64,000 nt of DNA. Origin: Bradyrhizobium sp. BTAi1. GTDB taxonomy: Bacteria; Pseudomonadota; Alphaproteobacteria; Rhizobiales; Xanthobacteraceae. Location of the stretch: NCBI RefSeq assembly GCF_000015165.1, contig NC_009485.1, positions 3,925,501 through 3,989,500 of the forward strand, written 5' to 3'. Below, in pieces: positions 25,275-35,125 of the stretch; the first letter of the stretch is position 1, and every line of letters begins with the position of its first letter. A program made the translations under genes and the position numbers. Below the pieces are notes generated by a model. That model ran no database searches, was not told where the DNA came from, and saw nothing but the letters and a program-made list of their open reading frames with translations.

Positions 25275-26870
25275 ATGCAGTGGTCGCAGCATGCCGAGAT
25301 CAAGCCGATGCGGTGTGAGCAGCGCTTCGGCGACCGCGTGGTGCCGCTGTTCACGGACCGTCCGCCGACCATCTGGGCCATGGTCGAAGCGGCGGTCGCG
25401 CGCAACGGCGATGGCGAGGCGCTGGTCTGCGGCGCCGTGCGGCTGTCATGGCGGCAGGTGGCCGACGCTGCGGCGCGGATCGCGTCGGGTTTGCACGCCA
25501 AGGGCCTGCGCCGCGGCGATCGGCTGGCCCTGCTGCTCGGCAACCGCATCGAATTCGTGCTCACGCTGCTGGCCGCGGCCAAGCTCGGTCTCGTGACGGT
25601 GTTGCTGTCGACGCGGCAGCAGACGCCGGAGATTGCCTATGTGCTGAACGATTGCGGCGCCCGGCTGCTGCTGCACGAGGCTGCGCTCGCAGGCCGGCTG
25701 CCGGCCGGCGACGTGACGCCCGAGCTCGCCGGGCGGATCGCGGTCGATGACGACCCGGCGCGCTCCGGCTTCGCCGCGCTGACCGATCAGCCGGTCCATA
25801 CCGATCGGGTCGAGATCGCCGAAGAGGACACTGCGATGATCCTCTACACGTCCGGCACCACGGGGCGGCCCAAGGGCGCGATGCTCGCCCATTGCAACAT
25901 CGTGCATTCCTCGATGATCTACGAGGCCTGCCTGGGGCTCACGGCCGCCGACCGTTCGATCGCAGCCGTTCCGCTCGGCCATGTCACCGGCGTGGTGGCC
26001 AACATCACCAGCATGGTGCGTTGCGCCGGCACCTTGATCATCATGCCGGAGTTCAAGGCCGGCGACTATCTCAAGCTCGCGGCGCGCGAGCGGGTGACCT
26101 ACACGGTGATGGTCCCCGCAATGTATAATCTGTGCCTGCTGCAGCCCGACTTCGACAGCCATGATCTGTCGTCCTGGCGCATCGGTGGCTTCGGCGGCGC
26201 GCCGATGCCGGTCGCCACCATCGAGCGCCTCGCCGCCAAGATTCCCGGGCTCCGGCTGGTGAACGCCTACGGCTCCACCGAGACCACCTCGCCTTCGACC
26301 TTGATGCCGTCGGTTCTCACGGCCCGCCACCTCGACAGCGTCGGCCTGCCTTGTCCGGGCGCCAGCATCCTGGTGATGGACGCCGACGGGCGGGAGTTGC
26401 CGCGCGGCGAGATCGGCGAGATCTGGATCGGCGGCGGCCAGGTCATCAAGGGCTATTGGAACCGGCCCGACGCCACTGCAGAAAGCTTCACCGCCGGCTA
26501 CTGGCATTCCGGCGACCTCGGCTCGATCGATGCTGACAATTTCGTCCGGGTGTTCGACCGGCAGAAGGACATGATCAACCGCGGGGGGCTCAAGATCTAT
26601 TCGGCGGAGGTCGAATCGGTGCTGGCGAGCCACCCGGCAGTGGTCGAAAGCGCGATCATCGCCCGGCCATGTCCGGTGCTCGGTGAACGGGTCCATGCCG
26701 TCGTGGTTACCCGCGAGCCCACCAGCAGCGAGACCCTGCGCAGCTGGTGCGCCGAGCGGCTGTCGGACTATAAGGTGCCCGAGACCCTCATCGTGACCCC
26801 GGACCCTTTGCCGCGCAACGCGAACGGCAAGGTGATGAAACGGCAGTTGCGCGAGGCCTTGACGGCGTGA
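25275..26870 (+). CDS. AMP-binding acyl-CoA synthetase
   Basis: A 531-residue ANL-superfamily ligase: adenylation motif MILYTSGTTGRPKGAMLAH (about residue 190), YGSTETTSP, YWHSGDLGSID, the hinge KDMINRGGLKIYSAEVE and the catalytic C-terminal lysine in PRNANGKVMKRQLRE. It activates a carboxylic acid as acyl-AMP and then the CoA thioester; chain length or aromatic preference cannot be read. The ribosome site GGGGAGGCG lies upstream. Stand-alone gene. Confidence 0.87.
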   Translation: MQWSQHAEIKPMRCEQRFGDRVVPLFTDRPPTIWAMVEAAVARNGDGEALVCGAVRLSWRQVADAAARIASGLHAKGLRRGDRLALLLGNRIEFVLTLLAAAKLGLVTVLLSTRQQTPEIAYVLNDCGARLLLHEAALAGRLPAGDVTPELAGRIAVDDDPARSGFAALTDQPVHTDRVEIAEEDTAMILYTSGTTGRPKGAMLAHCNIVHSSMIYEACLGLTAADRSIAAVPLGHVTGVVANITSMVRCAGTLIIMPEFKAGDYLKLAARERVTYTVMVPAMYNLCLLQPDFDSHDLSSWRIGGFGGAPMPVATIERLAAKIPGLRLVNAYGSTETTSPSTLMPSVLTARHLDSVGLPCPGASILVMDADGRELPRGEIGEIWIGGGQVIKGYWNRPDATAESFTAGYWHSGDLGSIDADNFVRVFDRQKDMINRGGLKIYSAEVESVLASHPAVVESAIIARPCPVLGERVHAVVVTREPTSSETLRSWCAERLSDYKVPETLIVTPDPLPRNANGKVMKRQLREALTA

Positions 26871-27048
26871 TAGCCGCGTTCCGACGTCGTGGCAGAACCG
26901 GGGAGTAAAGCCTTGATTCGGCTGGACTCGCCTTGCCACCGCCATACCGATGCGGTATCGGCGGCCGCGTGCGAGCGATGTGGAGCTCGTGCGGCACTTC
27001 AATACCATCCGCCGCGCGATCGCAGCGGACCTCATGGGAAATGGCTAA

Positions 27049-27702
27049 GTGTCTGAATTTTATGATGAAGTAGACGAAGAGGTCCGCCGGGAGCAGCTCA
27101 AGAGGCTGTGGGACCGCTATTCGATCTTTATCATTGCGATCGCGGTGCTGATCATCGCCGGCGTCGGCGGCTGGCGTGGTTACCAGTATGCCGAGGGCAA
27201 GAAGGCCGCCGAGGCGGGATCGGCCTTCAACAAGGCCATCGAGCTGTCCGAGCAGAACAAGCGCGAGGAGGCCGAGAAGGCCTTTGCCGAGGTCGCAGCG
27301 ACCGCCCCAGCGGGTTACCGCATGCTGGCGCGATTCCACCAGGCCGCCGAGGCGGCGGGGCGCGACAAGGCGGCGGCGGTGAGGCTTTATGACGAGCTGG
27401 CGGCCGATCGCAGCATCGGCGCCGAACAGCAGTCGATGGCGCGCCTGCGCGCGGCCGGCCTGCTGGTCGATACGGCTCCGTATCCGGACCTGAAGCAGCG
27501 GCTCGAAGGCGAGGCAGCGTCCGGCGCGCCGTTCCGCCACGCTGCACGCGAGCTGCTGGCCCTGTCGGCCTGGAAGGCTAACGATGCCGCTGCGGCTCGC
27601 CAATGGCTCGACATGATCGCACTGGATGGCGAGACCCCGCCGGGCCTGCGCTCGCGCGCCGAAGCGCTGCAGGCGCTGCTGCCCGCCGTGGCCAAGAGCT
27701 GA
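27049..27702 (+). CDS. YfgM-like tetratricopeptide membrane protein
   Basis: A 217-residue protein with an N-terminal cytoplasmic tail (DEVDEEVRREQLKRLWDRYS), one membrane helix (residues 25-43, IFIIAIAVLIIAGVGG) and a periplasmic helical TPR-like domain. This is the YfgM/DUF2133 layout, an ancillary SecYEG chaperone. It begins with GTG. It lies upstream of a lipoprotein gene and der, the place yfgM has in many proteobacteria (yfgM-bamB-der). Confidence 0.8.
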   Translation: MSEFYDEVDEEVRREQLKRLWDRYSIFIIAIAVLIIAGVGGWRGYQYAEGKKAAEAGSAFNKAIELSEQNKREEAEKAFAEVAATAPAGYRMLARFHQAAEAAGRDKAAAVRLYDELAADRSIGAEQQSMARLRAAGLLVDTAPYPDLKQRLEGEAASGAPFRHAARELLALSAWKANDAAAARQWLDMIALDGETPPGLRSRAEALQALLPAVAKS

Positions 27703-27757
27703 CACGCGCTGATCTGAAGAGCTGACGGCGAAACTGACATTGATCGGAATCACGACC

Positions 27758-28294
27758 ATGCGCCGCCCCCAACGTCTCATTGCCTTGACTGTCCTCGTCG
27801 CGCTCTCGGGCGTGCTCGGCGGCTGCGCGAGCGGGGGCAGTTTCGATCCCTCCGACCTGCTCGACTTCCTGGATACGAAGAAGAAGCTGCCGGGAGAACG
27901 CAAGCCGGTGTTTCCGGAGGGCGTACCCGGTCTTGAGCAGGGCGTGCCGAAAGACCTCTACAAGGGCGCCCAGCAGCAGCAGATGGCCGATCCGGGCGCA
28001 CAGGCGGCGGCTCCGGCGGCCCCGCCGGAAGAGCCCAAGGGCAAGAAGGGCGCCAAGGGCCGGCAGCAGGCTGCGGCGCCCAGCGCGGCGCCCGCGTCTG
28101 AGCCGCAGGATGGTGAAGCCGCGGCGGTTGAGGAGGGGGCCGGTGCCGTTCCTCCAGCGCCGAAGCCCAAGAAGATCGCGCGCCGCCGCACCACCGCGCC
28201 GCCGCCCGACGATACCGCCCCCGCGCAGCAGCCGGCGCGCCAGTCCGGCAGCGCCTTCCCGGCGCCGGTGCCGAGCGGCTCGTTCAACCGTTAA
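27758..28294 (+). CDS. Low-complexity lipoprotein in the bamB position
   Basis: A 178-residue protein with a lipoprotein signal (VLSGVLGGCASG). A short conserved-looking stretch SFDPSDLLDFLDTKKKLPGE and a PEGVPGLEQGVPKDLYKG motif follow, then a long Ala/Pro/Gln/Lys-rich tail. The start at 27758 begins the signal peptide. It sits between the YfgM-like gene and der, where bamB usually lies, but has no PQQ-type beta-propeller repeats. It may be a small envelope partner; function unknown. Confidence 0.6.
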   Translation: MRRPQRLIALTVLVALSGVLGGCASGGSFDPSDLLDFLDTKKKLPGERKPVFPEGVPGLEQGVPKDLYKGAQQQQMADPGAQAAAPAAPPEEPKGKKGAKGRQQAAAPSAAPASEPQDGEAAAVEEGAGAVPPAPKPKKIARRRTTAPPPDDTAPAQQPARQSGSAFPAPVPSGSFNR

Positions 28295-28377
28295 GCCCGT
28301 CTGCCGATCGCCCCATCGCCCGTTTCGGTTTTGCGGCCGAATGCGCTAAAGCTGCGCGCTCACGCGCACGGATCATC

Positions 28378-29748
28378 ATGTCCTTCACCATCGCCATCAT
28401 CGGCCGACCCAATGTCGGCAAATCGACCCTGTTCAACCGTCTGGTTGGACAGAAGCTGGCGCTCGTCGACGACATGCCCGGCGTCACCCGCGACCGTCGC
28501 GAAGGTGAGGCCAAGCTTGGCGATCTCCAGTTCACGATCATCGATACCGCTGGCCTCGACGGGGGGCCGAAGGGATCGCTGACCGCGCGGATGCAGGAGC
28601 AGACGGAGACCGCGATCGCGCTGGCCGATGCGCTGTTCTTCGTCATCGATGCGCGTGCGGGCCTGACCCCGGCGGACCGTACCTTTGCCGATTTCGCCCG
28701 CCGCGCCGACAAGCCGGTGCTGCTGCTCGCCAACAAGAGCGAGGGCAAGCATGGCGAGCTCGGCGCCATGGAGTCCTATGCGCTTGGCCTCGGCGACCCC
28801 ATCCAGATCTCGGCCGAGCATGGCGAGGGCATGGGCGAGCTCTACGATGCCCTCAGGGGGCTCGTGCCGGAGACCGAGGACGAGGTGGACGAGCACGAGG
28901 AGACCGACGAGGAGCGGGCCGCCCGCCCGATCCGCGTCGCCATCGTCGGCCGTCCCAATGCCGGCAAATCGACGCTGATCAACCACCTGCTCGGCGAGGA
29001 GCGGCTGCTGACCAGCCCCGAGGCCGGGACGACCCGCGATTCGATCGCGGTGGAGATCGAATATAAGGGCCGCGGCTTCCGTATCTTCGATACCGCAGGT
29101 CTGCGCCGGCGCTCGCGCATCGAGGAGAAGCTCGAGAAGCTGTCGGTGGCCGACGCGCTGCGCGCGGTGCGCTTCGCCGAAGTGGTCGTGCTGATGATGG
29201 ACGCGCAGAACCGCTTCGAGGAGCAGGACCTGCGTATCGCCGATCTGATCGAGCGCGAGGGCCGCGCGCTGGTCATCGCCGTCAACAAATGGGACCTGAT
29301 GGAGAGCAAGCCCGGCCAGATCTCCGCGCTCCGCCATGATGTCGATCATTGGCTGCCGCAGGTGTCGGGCGTGCCGATCGTCGCGGTGTCGGGCCTGATG
29401 GGCGAGGGCATCGACCGGCTGATGCAGGCCATCGTCGAGTCCTATGCCGTCTGGAACCGGCGCGTGCCGACGGCGGCGCTGAATCGCTGGTTCGAGGAGG
29501 CAATCGCTAACAATCCGCCGCCTGCGGTGTCGGGCCGCCGCCTGAAGCTGAACTACATCACCCAGACCAAGGCGCGACCGCCGAGCTTCGTGCTGTTCTG
29601 CTCGCGCGCCGATGCGATCCCGCAATCCTATCTGCGTTATCTCATCAACTCGATGCGCGAGACCTTCGAGCTGCCGGGCACCCCGGTGCGCATCACCCTG
29701 CGCGAGAAGGCCAACCCGTTCGCGCACAAGCGCAAGCGGCCGTCCTAG
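28378..29748 (+). CDS. der: Ribosome-biogenesis GTPase Der
   Basis: A 456-residue double GTPase needed for 50S assembly. The first G domain has GRPNVGKSTL, DTAGLDGG and NKSEG, where the usual NKxD aspartate is Glu. The second has GRPNAGKSTLIN, DTAGLRRRS and NKWDLME. The C-terminal KH-like domain ends with PGTPVRITLREKANP. Length and order are standard. Confidence 0.95.
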   Translation: MSFTIAIIGRPNVGKSTLFNRLVGQKLALVDDMPGVTRDRREGEAKLGDLQFTIIDTAGLDGGPKGSLTARMQEQTETAIALADALFFVIDARAGLTPADRTFADFARRADKPVLLLANKSEGKHGELGAMESYALGLGDPIQISAEHGEGMGELYDALRGLVPETEDEVDEHEETDEERAARPIRVAIVGRPNAGKSTLINHLLGEERLLTSPEAGTTRDSIAVEIEYKGRGFRIFDTAGLRRRSRIEEKLEKLSVADALRAVRFAEVVVLMMDAQNRFEEQDLRIADLIEREGRALVIAVNKWDLMESKPGQISALRHDVDHWLPQVSGVPIVAVSGLMGEGIDRLMQAIVESYAVWNRRVPTAALNRWFEEAIANNPPPAVSGRRLKLNYITQTKARPPSFVLFCSRADAIPQSYLRYLINSMRETFELPGTPVRITLREKANPFAHKRKRPS

Positions 29749-30000
29749 ACCGACGGCCGCGTACGCCTCTGCGCCTTGCTCGCCGCGTCTGCAGGGCTGC
29801 GTGACCGCGCGCACATCCCTCTCCATCGTCACCGCGCTAATCCGCGCCGGTCTCGCCATGAGGCGAGACGTGGTCTGGAAGTCGGTGGAGCCCTGCCTTT
29901 CGTCGCATCCGTCCAAGTTCACAGGTCCGAGCCATCCTATGAGGGGGATCGGCGTGGCGGTGGGCGTTCGGCGCGCGACATTGCAGGTTGGAGAGATGCG

Positions 30001-31134
30001 ATGGCGGATGCCGATGACGTGCTCGATCTGGTGGGAGACATCTACGATGCGGCGCTGGACCCGTTGCGCTGGCCCGAGGTGGTCGGCCGCGCCGGGCAAT
30101 TCGTCGGCGGCCAGGTGGCGTCGATCTTCTCCAAGAGTCCGATCGCGGGCGGTGGCGATGTGCTGTGTCAGTCCGGTATCGATCCGCATTACTGCCAGCT
30201 GTATTTCGACAAATATGTGAAGCTCGATCCGGCCACGACCGGGCAGTATTTCGCTGAGATAGGTCAGCCGATCGCGGTCTCCGACCTGATGCCGCAGGAC
30301 GAGCTGCGCCAGACCCGCTTCTATCGCGAATGGGCGGCGCCGCAGGGCATGGTCGATTTCATCTCGGCCGTGATCGACAAATCTGCGACCACGGCAGCGC
30401 TGTTCGGCGTGTTCCGCTACGAGTCCGATGGCCTGGCTGACAACGCGGCACGCATGCGCATGCAGCAGATCGCACCGCATATCCGCCGCGCCGTGATGAT
30501 CGGCCGGCTGATCGATCTGAAATCGGCACAGGCGTCGGCGTTCGCCGAGGCGTTAGAACGAATGACGTGTGGCATCGGCCTCGTCGACAGGCTCGGGCGG
30601 CTGGTGCACGCCAACGCAGCCGGGCAGCAATTGCTCGATGCCGGCGATCCGCTGTTCGTCCGTGACGGTCGCCTCGCGGCGCGCGATGGCCGGACGGATC
30701 ACATGCTGCAGGATCTCATCGTTCGCAGCGGCGGCGGCGATGCCGCGCTCGGCACCGGCGGCACCGCCATGCTGATGACGTCGCAGAACGGCCTGCACCA
30801 TGTTGCGCACGTGCTGCCGCTGACATCGCGCGACCGCCAGGCCGTGGGGCGCGCCTATGCGGCGAGCGCTGCGATCTTCATGCGCCGTACAATGATCGAG
30901 CCGCCACAATCTCCCGAGCTGATCGCAACAGCCTATCGGCTCACGCCGACCGAATTGCGGGTGTTGCTCGGCATTGTCGAGATCGGCGGTGTTCCCGAAG
31001 TCGCGTGCCTGCTCGGGGTCGCCGAGACCACGATCAAGACGCATCTGCGCCGCGTCTTCCTCAAGACCGGGGCCGTGCGGCAGGCCGATCTGGTCAGACT
31101 GGTCGCCGGCTTCATGTCACCGCTTGCCTCCTGA
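30001..31134 (+). CDS. LuxR-type regulator with N-terminal sensor region
   Basis: A 377-residue regulator. The large N-terminal part (residues 1-300) looks PAS/GAF-like, with TCGIGLVDRLGRLVHANAAG matching a PAS beta-strand and helix pattern. The C-terminal HTH is LTPTELRVLLGIVEIGGVPE followed by VACLLGVAETTIKTHLRRVF. No phospho-acceptor domain is present, so it likely senses a small ligand or redox state. The start at 30001 has a GGAGAG ribosome site. The 250 bases before it contain no gene. Confidence 0.75.
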   Translation: MADADDVLDLVGDIYDAALDPLRWPEVVGRAGQFVGGQVASIFSKSPIAGGGDVLCQSGIDPHYCQLYFDKYVKLDPATTGQYFAEIGQPIAVSDLMPQDELRQTRFYREWAAPQGMVDFISAVIDKSATTAALFGVFRYESDGLADNAARMRMQQIAPHIRRAVMIGRLIDLKSAQASAFAEALERMTCGIGLVDRLGRLVHANAAGQQLLDAGDPLFVRDGRLAARDGRTDHMLQDLIVRSGGGDAALGTGGTAMLMTSQNGLHHVAHVLPLTSRDRQAVGRAYAASAAIFMRRTMIEPPQSPELIATAYRLTPTELRVLLGIVEIGGVPEVACLLGVAETTIKTHLRRVFLKTGAVRQADLVRLVAGFMSPLAS

Positions 31135-31219
31135 GCCCGCCGCATTGCCGGCCTCGACCACGCGTGTATAAGTCGGCGTTCGTCCCGCGCGGCTGCGGGC
31201 GATCACCCGATGGCAGGCC

Positions 31220-32488
31220 ATGGTCGACACCGAGCTGGCGAGTTCCGACGGCGTACCGTCGCCGCAGGCCCCGCGCCGCGGCGCCGTCGCTTTCATCTTC
31301 GTCACCATCCTGCTCGATATGCTCGCGCTCGGGCTGATCATGCCGATCCTGCCCAAGCTGATCGAGAGCTTCGTCGCCAATGACACCGCGCAGGCAGCAC
31401 GGATCTTCGGCCTGTTCGGCACGGCCTGGGCACTGATGCAGTTCGTGTTCTCGCCGGTGCTCGGCAGCCTCTCCGACCGGTTCGGCCGGCGGCCGGTCAT
31501 CCTGCTCTCGAACTTCGGCCTCGCCGCGGACTACGTGCTGATGGCGATGGCGCCGTCGCTGGCGTGGCTGTTCATTGGCCGGCTGATCTCCGGCATCACC
31601 TCGGCCAGCATTTCCACGGCCTTTGCCTACATCGCCGACCTCACGCCGCCAGAGCGGCGCGCCGCGATCTTCGGCCGCATGGGAGCGGCGTTCGGCGCCG
31701 GCTTCGTGCTCGGCCCGGCGACCGGCGGATTGCTGGGCGATATCGATCCGCGGCTGCCGTTCTGGGCGGCCGCCGGACTCAGCTTCGTCAATGCGGTCTA
31801 TGGATTGTTGGTGCTGCCGGAATCGCTGGGGCACGAGCGGCGCAGTCCGTTCCGCTGGCGGACCGCGAACCCGCTCGGCGCACTGCAATTGCTGCGCTCC
31901 GACCGCATGCTGGCCGGGCTGTCCATGGTCAACTTCATCACCCAGCTCGCCCATGTCGTGCTGCCGTCGACCTTCGTGCTCTACGCCACCTACCGCTATG
32001 GCTGGGATACGCGCACGGTCGGCCTGACGCTGGCGATCGTCGGCGTGTGCGCCATGGTGGTGCAGGGCGGGGCGGTCGGCTGGATCGTGCGTTCGCTCGG
32101 CGAGCGTGGCGCCTTGCTGCTCGGCCTGTGCAGCGGCACGCTGGGCTTTCTGATCTTTGGCCTCGCGCCGACCGGGATGCTGAGCTGGCTCGGCATTCCT
32201 GCGATGGCGCTCTGGGGCGTCTCCGGCGCGGCGATCCAGGCGCTGATGACACGGCTGGTGCCGGCGGACCGGCAGGGCCAGCTGCAGGGCGCGACGTCGA
32301 GCGTGCAGAGCATGGCCCAGCTCGCCGGGCCGTTCCTGTTCACGCTGACCTTCGCCTATTTCATCGGAGTCACCGCGCCGGTGCATCTGCCCGGCGCGCC
32401 GTTCCTGCTGGCGTCGATGCTGTTGGTCGTCGCGCTCGCGATCGCGCTGCGGACGATCCGCGCCGCGACAGCCGCAGCCTTATCCTGA
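31220..32488 (+). CDS. MFS multidrug/tetracycline-type efflux transporter
   Basis: A 422-residue membrane protein with 12 predicted helices. The first is FIFVTILLDMLALGLIMPIL, motif A reads GSLSDRFGRRPVIL, and motif C-like GFVLGPATGGLLGD marks the drug:H+ antiporter-1 (TetA-like) group. Substrate unknown. No adjacent regulator; the nearest gene upstream is the LuxR-type regulator 85 bases away on the same strand. Confidence 0.82.
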   Translation: MVDTELASSDGVPSPQAPRRGAVAFIFVTILLDMLALGLIMPILPKLIESFVANDTAQAARIFGLFGTAWALMQFVFSPVLGSLSDRFGRRPVILLSNFGLAADYVLMAMAPSLAWLFIGRLISGITSASISTAFAYIADLTPPERRAAIFGRMGAAFGAGFVLGPATGGLLGDIDPRLPFWAAAGLSFVNAVYGLLVLPESLGHERRSPFRWRTANPLGALQLLRSDRMLAGLSMVNFITQLAHVVLPSTFVLYATYRYGWDTRTVGLTLAIVGVCAMVVQGGAVGWIVRSLGERGALLLGLCSGTLGFLIFGLAPTGMLSWLGIPAMALWGVSGAAIQALMTRLVPADRQGQLQGATSSVQSMAQLAGPFLFTLTFAYFIGVTAPVHLPGAPFLLASMLLVVALAIALRTIRAATAAALS

Positions 32489-32554
32489 GACGTTGCGCGA
32501 GACCCGAGACGGCGCTGGCGCCGCCTCGGAGTCATGATCGATTGGATCAGGAGG

Positions 32555-33781
32555 TTACTTCTTGACCAGCGGGCACTCGCTGGCTTCCAGCGGCTTCGCG
32601 GCGTCCTCCGGCGCGATGGTCGCGATCAGCTTGTAGTAGTCCCACGGATATTTGGACTCTTCGGGCTTCTTGACCTCGAACAGATAGGCCGGGATCAGGC
32701 GGCGGCCGTCGGCGCGCAGCGGGCCCTTGCCGAACAGCGGATCGTCGGTCGGGATCTCTTTCATCTTGGCCACGACCTTGGCACCGTCGTGCGGATTGCC
32801 GCCCAGCGCGTCCAGCGTCTTCAGGTAATGCAGCGTGCCGGCATAGACACCGGCCACCGTCATCGACGGCATCGTGCCCTTGGGGGACAGCTTCTGGAAG
32901 CGCTTGGACCATTCGCGAGTCTTGTCGTTCAGATCCCAGTAGAACGACTCGGTGAAGGTCAGGCCCTGCGCCACCTTGAGTCCGAGCGCATGGACGTCGT
33001 TGACGAACAACAGCAGCGCGGCGAGCTTCTGGCCGCCCTGGACGATGCCGAATTCCGATGCCTGCTTGATCGCGTTGGTGGTGTCGCCGCCGGCATTGGC
33101 GAGGCCGATGACCTTGGCCTTCGACGATTGCGCCTGCAGCAGGAACGAGGAGAAATCGGCGGTGTTGAGCGGATGCTTGACCGAGCCGAGCACCTTGCCG
33201 CCATTGGCGGTGACGACCGCCGAAGTGTCGCGCTCCAGCGCATGGCCGAACGCGTAGTCCGCGGTCAGGAAGAACCAGCTGTCGCCGCCGGCCTTGGTCA
33301 GCGCCTTGCCGGTGCCGTTCGCCAGCATGTAGGTGTCATAGGTGTAGGAGATGGTGTTGGCGTTGCAGGCCTTGCCGGTGAGGTCAGCGCTCGCACCGCC
33401 GGAATTGATCAGGATCGAGTTCTTTTCCTTGACCAGATTGGAGACCGCGAGCGCGACGCCGGAGTTCGGCGTATCCATGATCACGTCGACTTTCTGGGTG
33501 TCGATCCATTGCCGGCCGATGTTGACGCCGATGTCGGGCTTGTTCTGGTGATCGCCGCTGATGACCTCGATGGTCCAGCCTTTTGCCTTCATGCCGGAAT
33601 CTTCGACCGCCATGTTGATCGCGGCCACCGAGTTGGGACCGCCGATATCGGCATAGAGGCTCGACATGTCGTTGAGCACGCCGATCTTGACGACCTTGTC
33701 GTCGGCGAAGGCGGAGCCGGCAAAGCTGAGCGTGGTGGCGGCAAGCAACGCGGCCATCCGCCGCGCATGAGACGTGGTCAT
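32555..33781 (-). CDS. Orphan ABC substrate-binding protein (HAAT family)
   Basis: A 408-residue type I periplasmic binding protein with signal peptide ending GSAFADD. It is closely similar to the protein at 9206-10429, with shared blocks VISGDHQNKPDIG, PNSGVALAV, DSWFFLTADYAFG and LLQAQSS. No permease or ATPase gene is near, so it probably feeds the importer encoded at 7668-12339 or another distant system, extending its ligand range. Confidence 0.85.
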   Translation of the reverse strand: MTTSHARRMAALLAATTLSFAGSAFADDKVVKIGVLNDMSSLYADIGGPNSVAAINMAVEDSGMKAKGWTIEVISGDHQNKPDIGVNIGRQWIDTQKVDVIMDTPNSGVALAVSNLVKEKNSILINSGGASADLTGKACNANTISYTYDTYMLANGTGKALTKAGGDSWFFLTADYAFGHALERDTSAVVTANGGKVLGSVKHPLNTADFSSFLLQAQSSKAKVIGLANAGGDTTNAIKQASEFGIVQGGQKLAALLLFVNDVHALGLKVAQGLTFTESFYWDLNDKTREWSKRFQKLSPKGTMPSMTVAGVYAGTLHYLKTLDALGGNPHDGAKVVAKMKEIPTDDPLFGKGPLRADGRRLIPAYLFEVKKPEESKYPWDYYKLIATIAPEDAAKPLEASECPLVKK

Positions 33782-33924
33782 TCAGTCCTCCCTGGTGTCG
33801 TGTCGCGGCGGGGGCTTCTTGGGCGCCCTTTGCCGGCTGCCGTCCTGATTAGCTGGTCTTCCGAGTTGCGGCAATGCGCCAAAGGGGGGAGGCGCGCCCA
33901 AGCTTTGGGCGTCTCGCTCGAGCG

Positions 33925-35058
33925 TTAACGCAGCGCGTCCGAGGTCAGCCTGAACTTCTGAATGCGCTTACCGGTGTCGACCTCGGCGGTATAGACGTTG
34001 CCGGACTTGTCGACGGCCATCGCATGCACCCAGTGAAACTGGCCGGCATTGCGGCCATTATGGCCGAAGCTGCCGACCACGCTGCCGTCGTCCCGCCTGA
34101 TGATCCGGATCTCGTTGTTCTCGCCGTCCGCCGAGAGCAGATAGGTCTGCTTCTGATCGGGCCAGATCGCGATGTCCCACACCGCGCCATTGCCGAGCGT
34201 GGTCTTCTCGAAGAACCACTCGGTGACGAAGGTGCCGTCCTTCTTGAATACCTGAATGCGGTCGTTGATGCGGTCGCAGACATAGACGAGGCCGTCATCG
34301 GCAATTTTCACGCAGTGCACGGGATTGCCGAATTGCTGGGCGACGGGCGCCTTGGGATCATAAGGCGGCTGCCTGGTGTCGTCGGGGACATGGCCATAGG
34401 CGCCCCAGTGGCGCTTGTAGGCCAGCGTCGTCGCATCGAACACGATGACGCGCCGGTTGCCATAGCCGTCGGCGACATAGATCTCGTTGGCATCCTTGTC
34501 GATCGCCGTCTCCGCCGGCTTGCCGAGCTGGGTGGTGTCGTTCGATCCCTTGCTCGGCGCGATCGATCCGATCTGCGGGACGAATGTTCCGTCGAGCGTG
34601 AATTTCAGGATCGCATTGTCATTGTCGGCATTGCCGCCGATCCACACGAAGCCGCGATCATCGACCTCGATGCCATGCTCGCGGCCGACCCATTCATAGC
34701 CGGGGCCCGGGCCACCCCAGGCGCGCAACAGATTGCCGTCGGTGTCGAATTCCAGCACCGGCGGTGCCGGGATGCAGCATTTCGAGCGTGACGGATTGAG
34801 CGCTGCGCCCTTCTCGTCGTCGGTCAGCGAGCGCGGCCGGTGAATCACCCAGATGTGCCCGTTGGCATCGACGGTGATGCCGCCGACCTGGCCCAGGATC
34901 CAATTGTTCGGCAGCTGCTTCGGCCAGGACGGCTCGACGGCGAAGGTCGGGATGTCAGCGGCGCTGACCATGTGCGGGAGCAGCAGGCTCACCGCGGCGA
35001 TGATCAGCGAAAGAGCCCGGGCGAAGCCGATCGCCGGCCCGCGCGATGCGCGCGTCAT
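33925..35058 (-). CDS. Exported NHL-repeat beta-propeller protein
   Basis: A 377-residue protein with signal peptide (ALSLIIAAVSLLLPHMVSAA). Repeated beta-propeller units follow: GGITVDANGHIWVIHRP, GIEVDDRGFVWIGGN, CVKIADDGLVYVCDRINDR and AMAVDKSGNVYTAEVDTGKR. Similar proteins are annotated as peptidyl-alpha-hydroxyglycine amidating-lyase-like. Catalytic capacity is unproven. The start at 35058 has a GGGAGGA ribosome site. It lies 67 bases downstream of a TetR gene on the same strand and may be cotranscribed with it. Confidence 0.75.
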   Translation of the reverse strand: MTRASRGPAIGFARALSLIIAAVSLLLPHMVSAADIPTFAVEPSWPKQLPNNWILGQVGGITVDANGHIWVIHRPRSLTDDEKGAALNPSRSKCCIPAPPVLEFDTDGNLLRAWGGPGPGYEWVGREHGIEVDDRGFVWIGGNADNDNAILKFTLDGTFVPQIGSIAPSKGSNDTTQLGKPAETAIDKDANEIYVADGYGNRRVIVFDATTLAYKRHWGAYGHVPDDTRQPPYDPKAPVAQQFGNPVHCVKIADDGLVYVCDRINDRIQVFKKDGTFVTEWFFEKTTLGNGAVWDIAIWPDQKQTYLLSADGENNEIRIIRRDDGSVVGSFGHNGRNAGQFHWVHAMAVDKSGNVYTAEVDTGKRIQKFRLTSDALR

Positions 35059-35125
35059 GCCATCCTCCCTGTCATGCTGCGGTTGACCGCTTGTTGCTGC
35101 AGTCAATCGCGCGCCGGGAGCGGTG

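Noticed and set aside
32534..33928. Plus-strand open frame of 464 codons over the orphan binding protein
   Set aside because: Antisense shadow; the minus strand has a signal peptide and family motifs.
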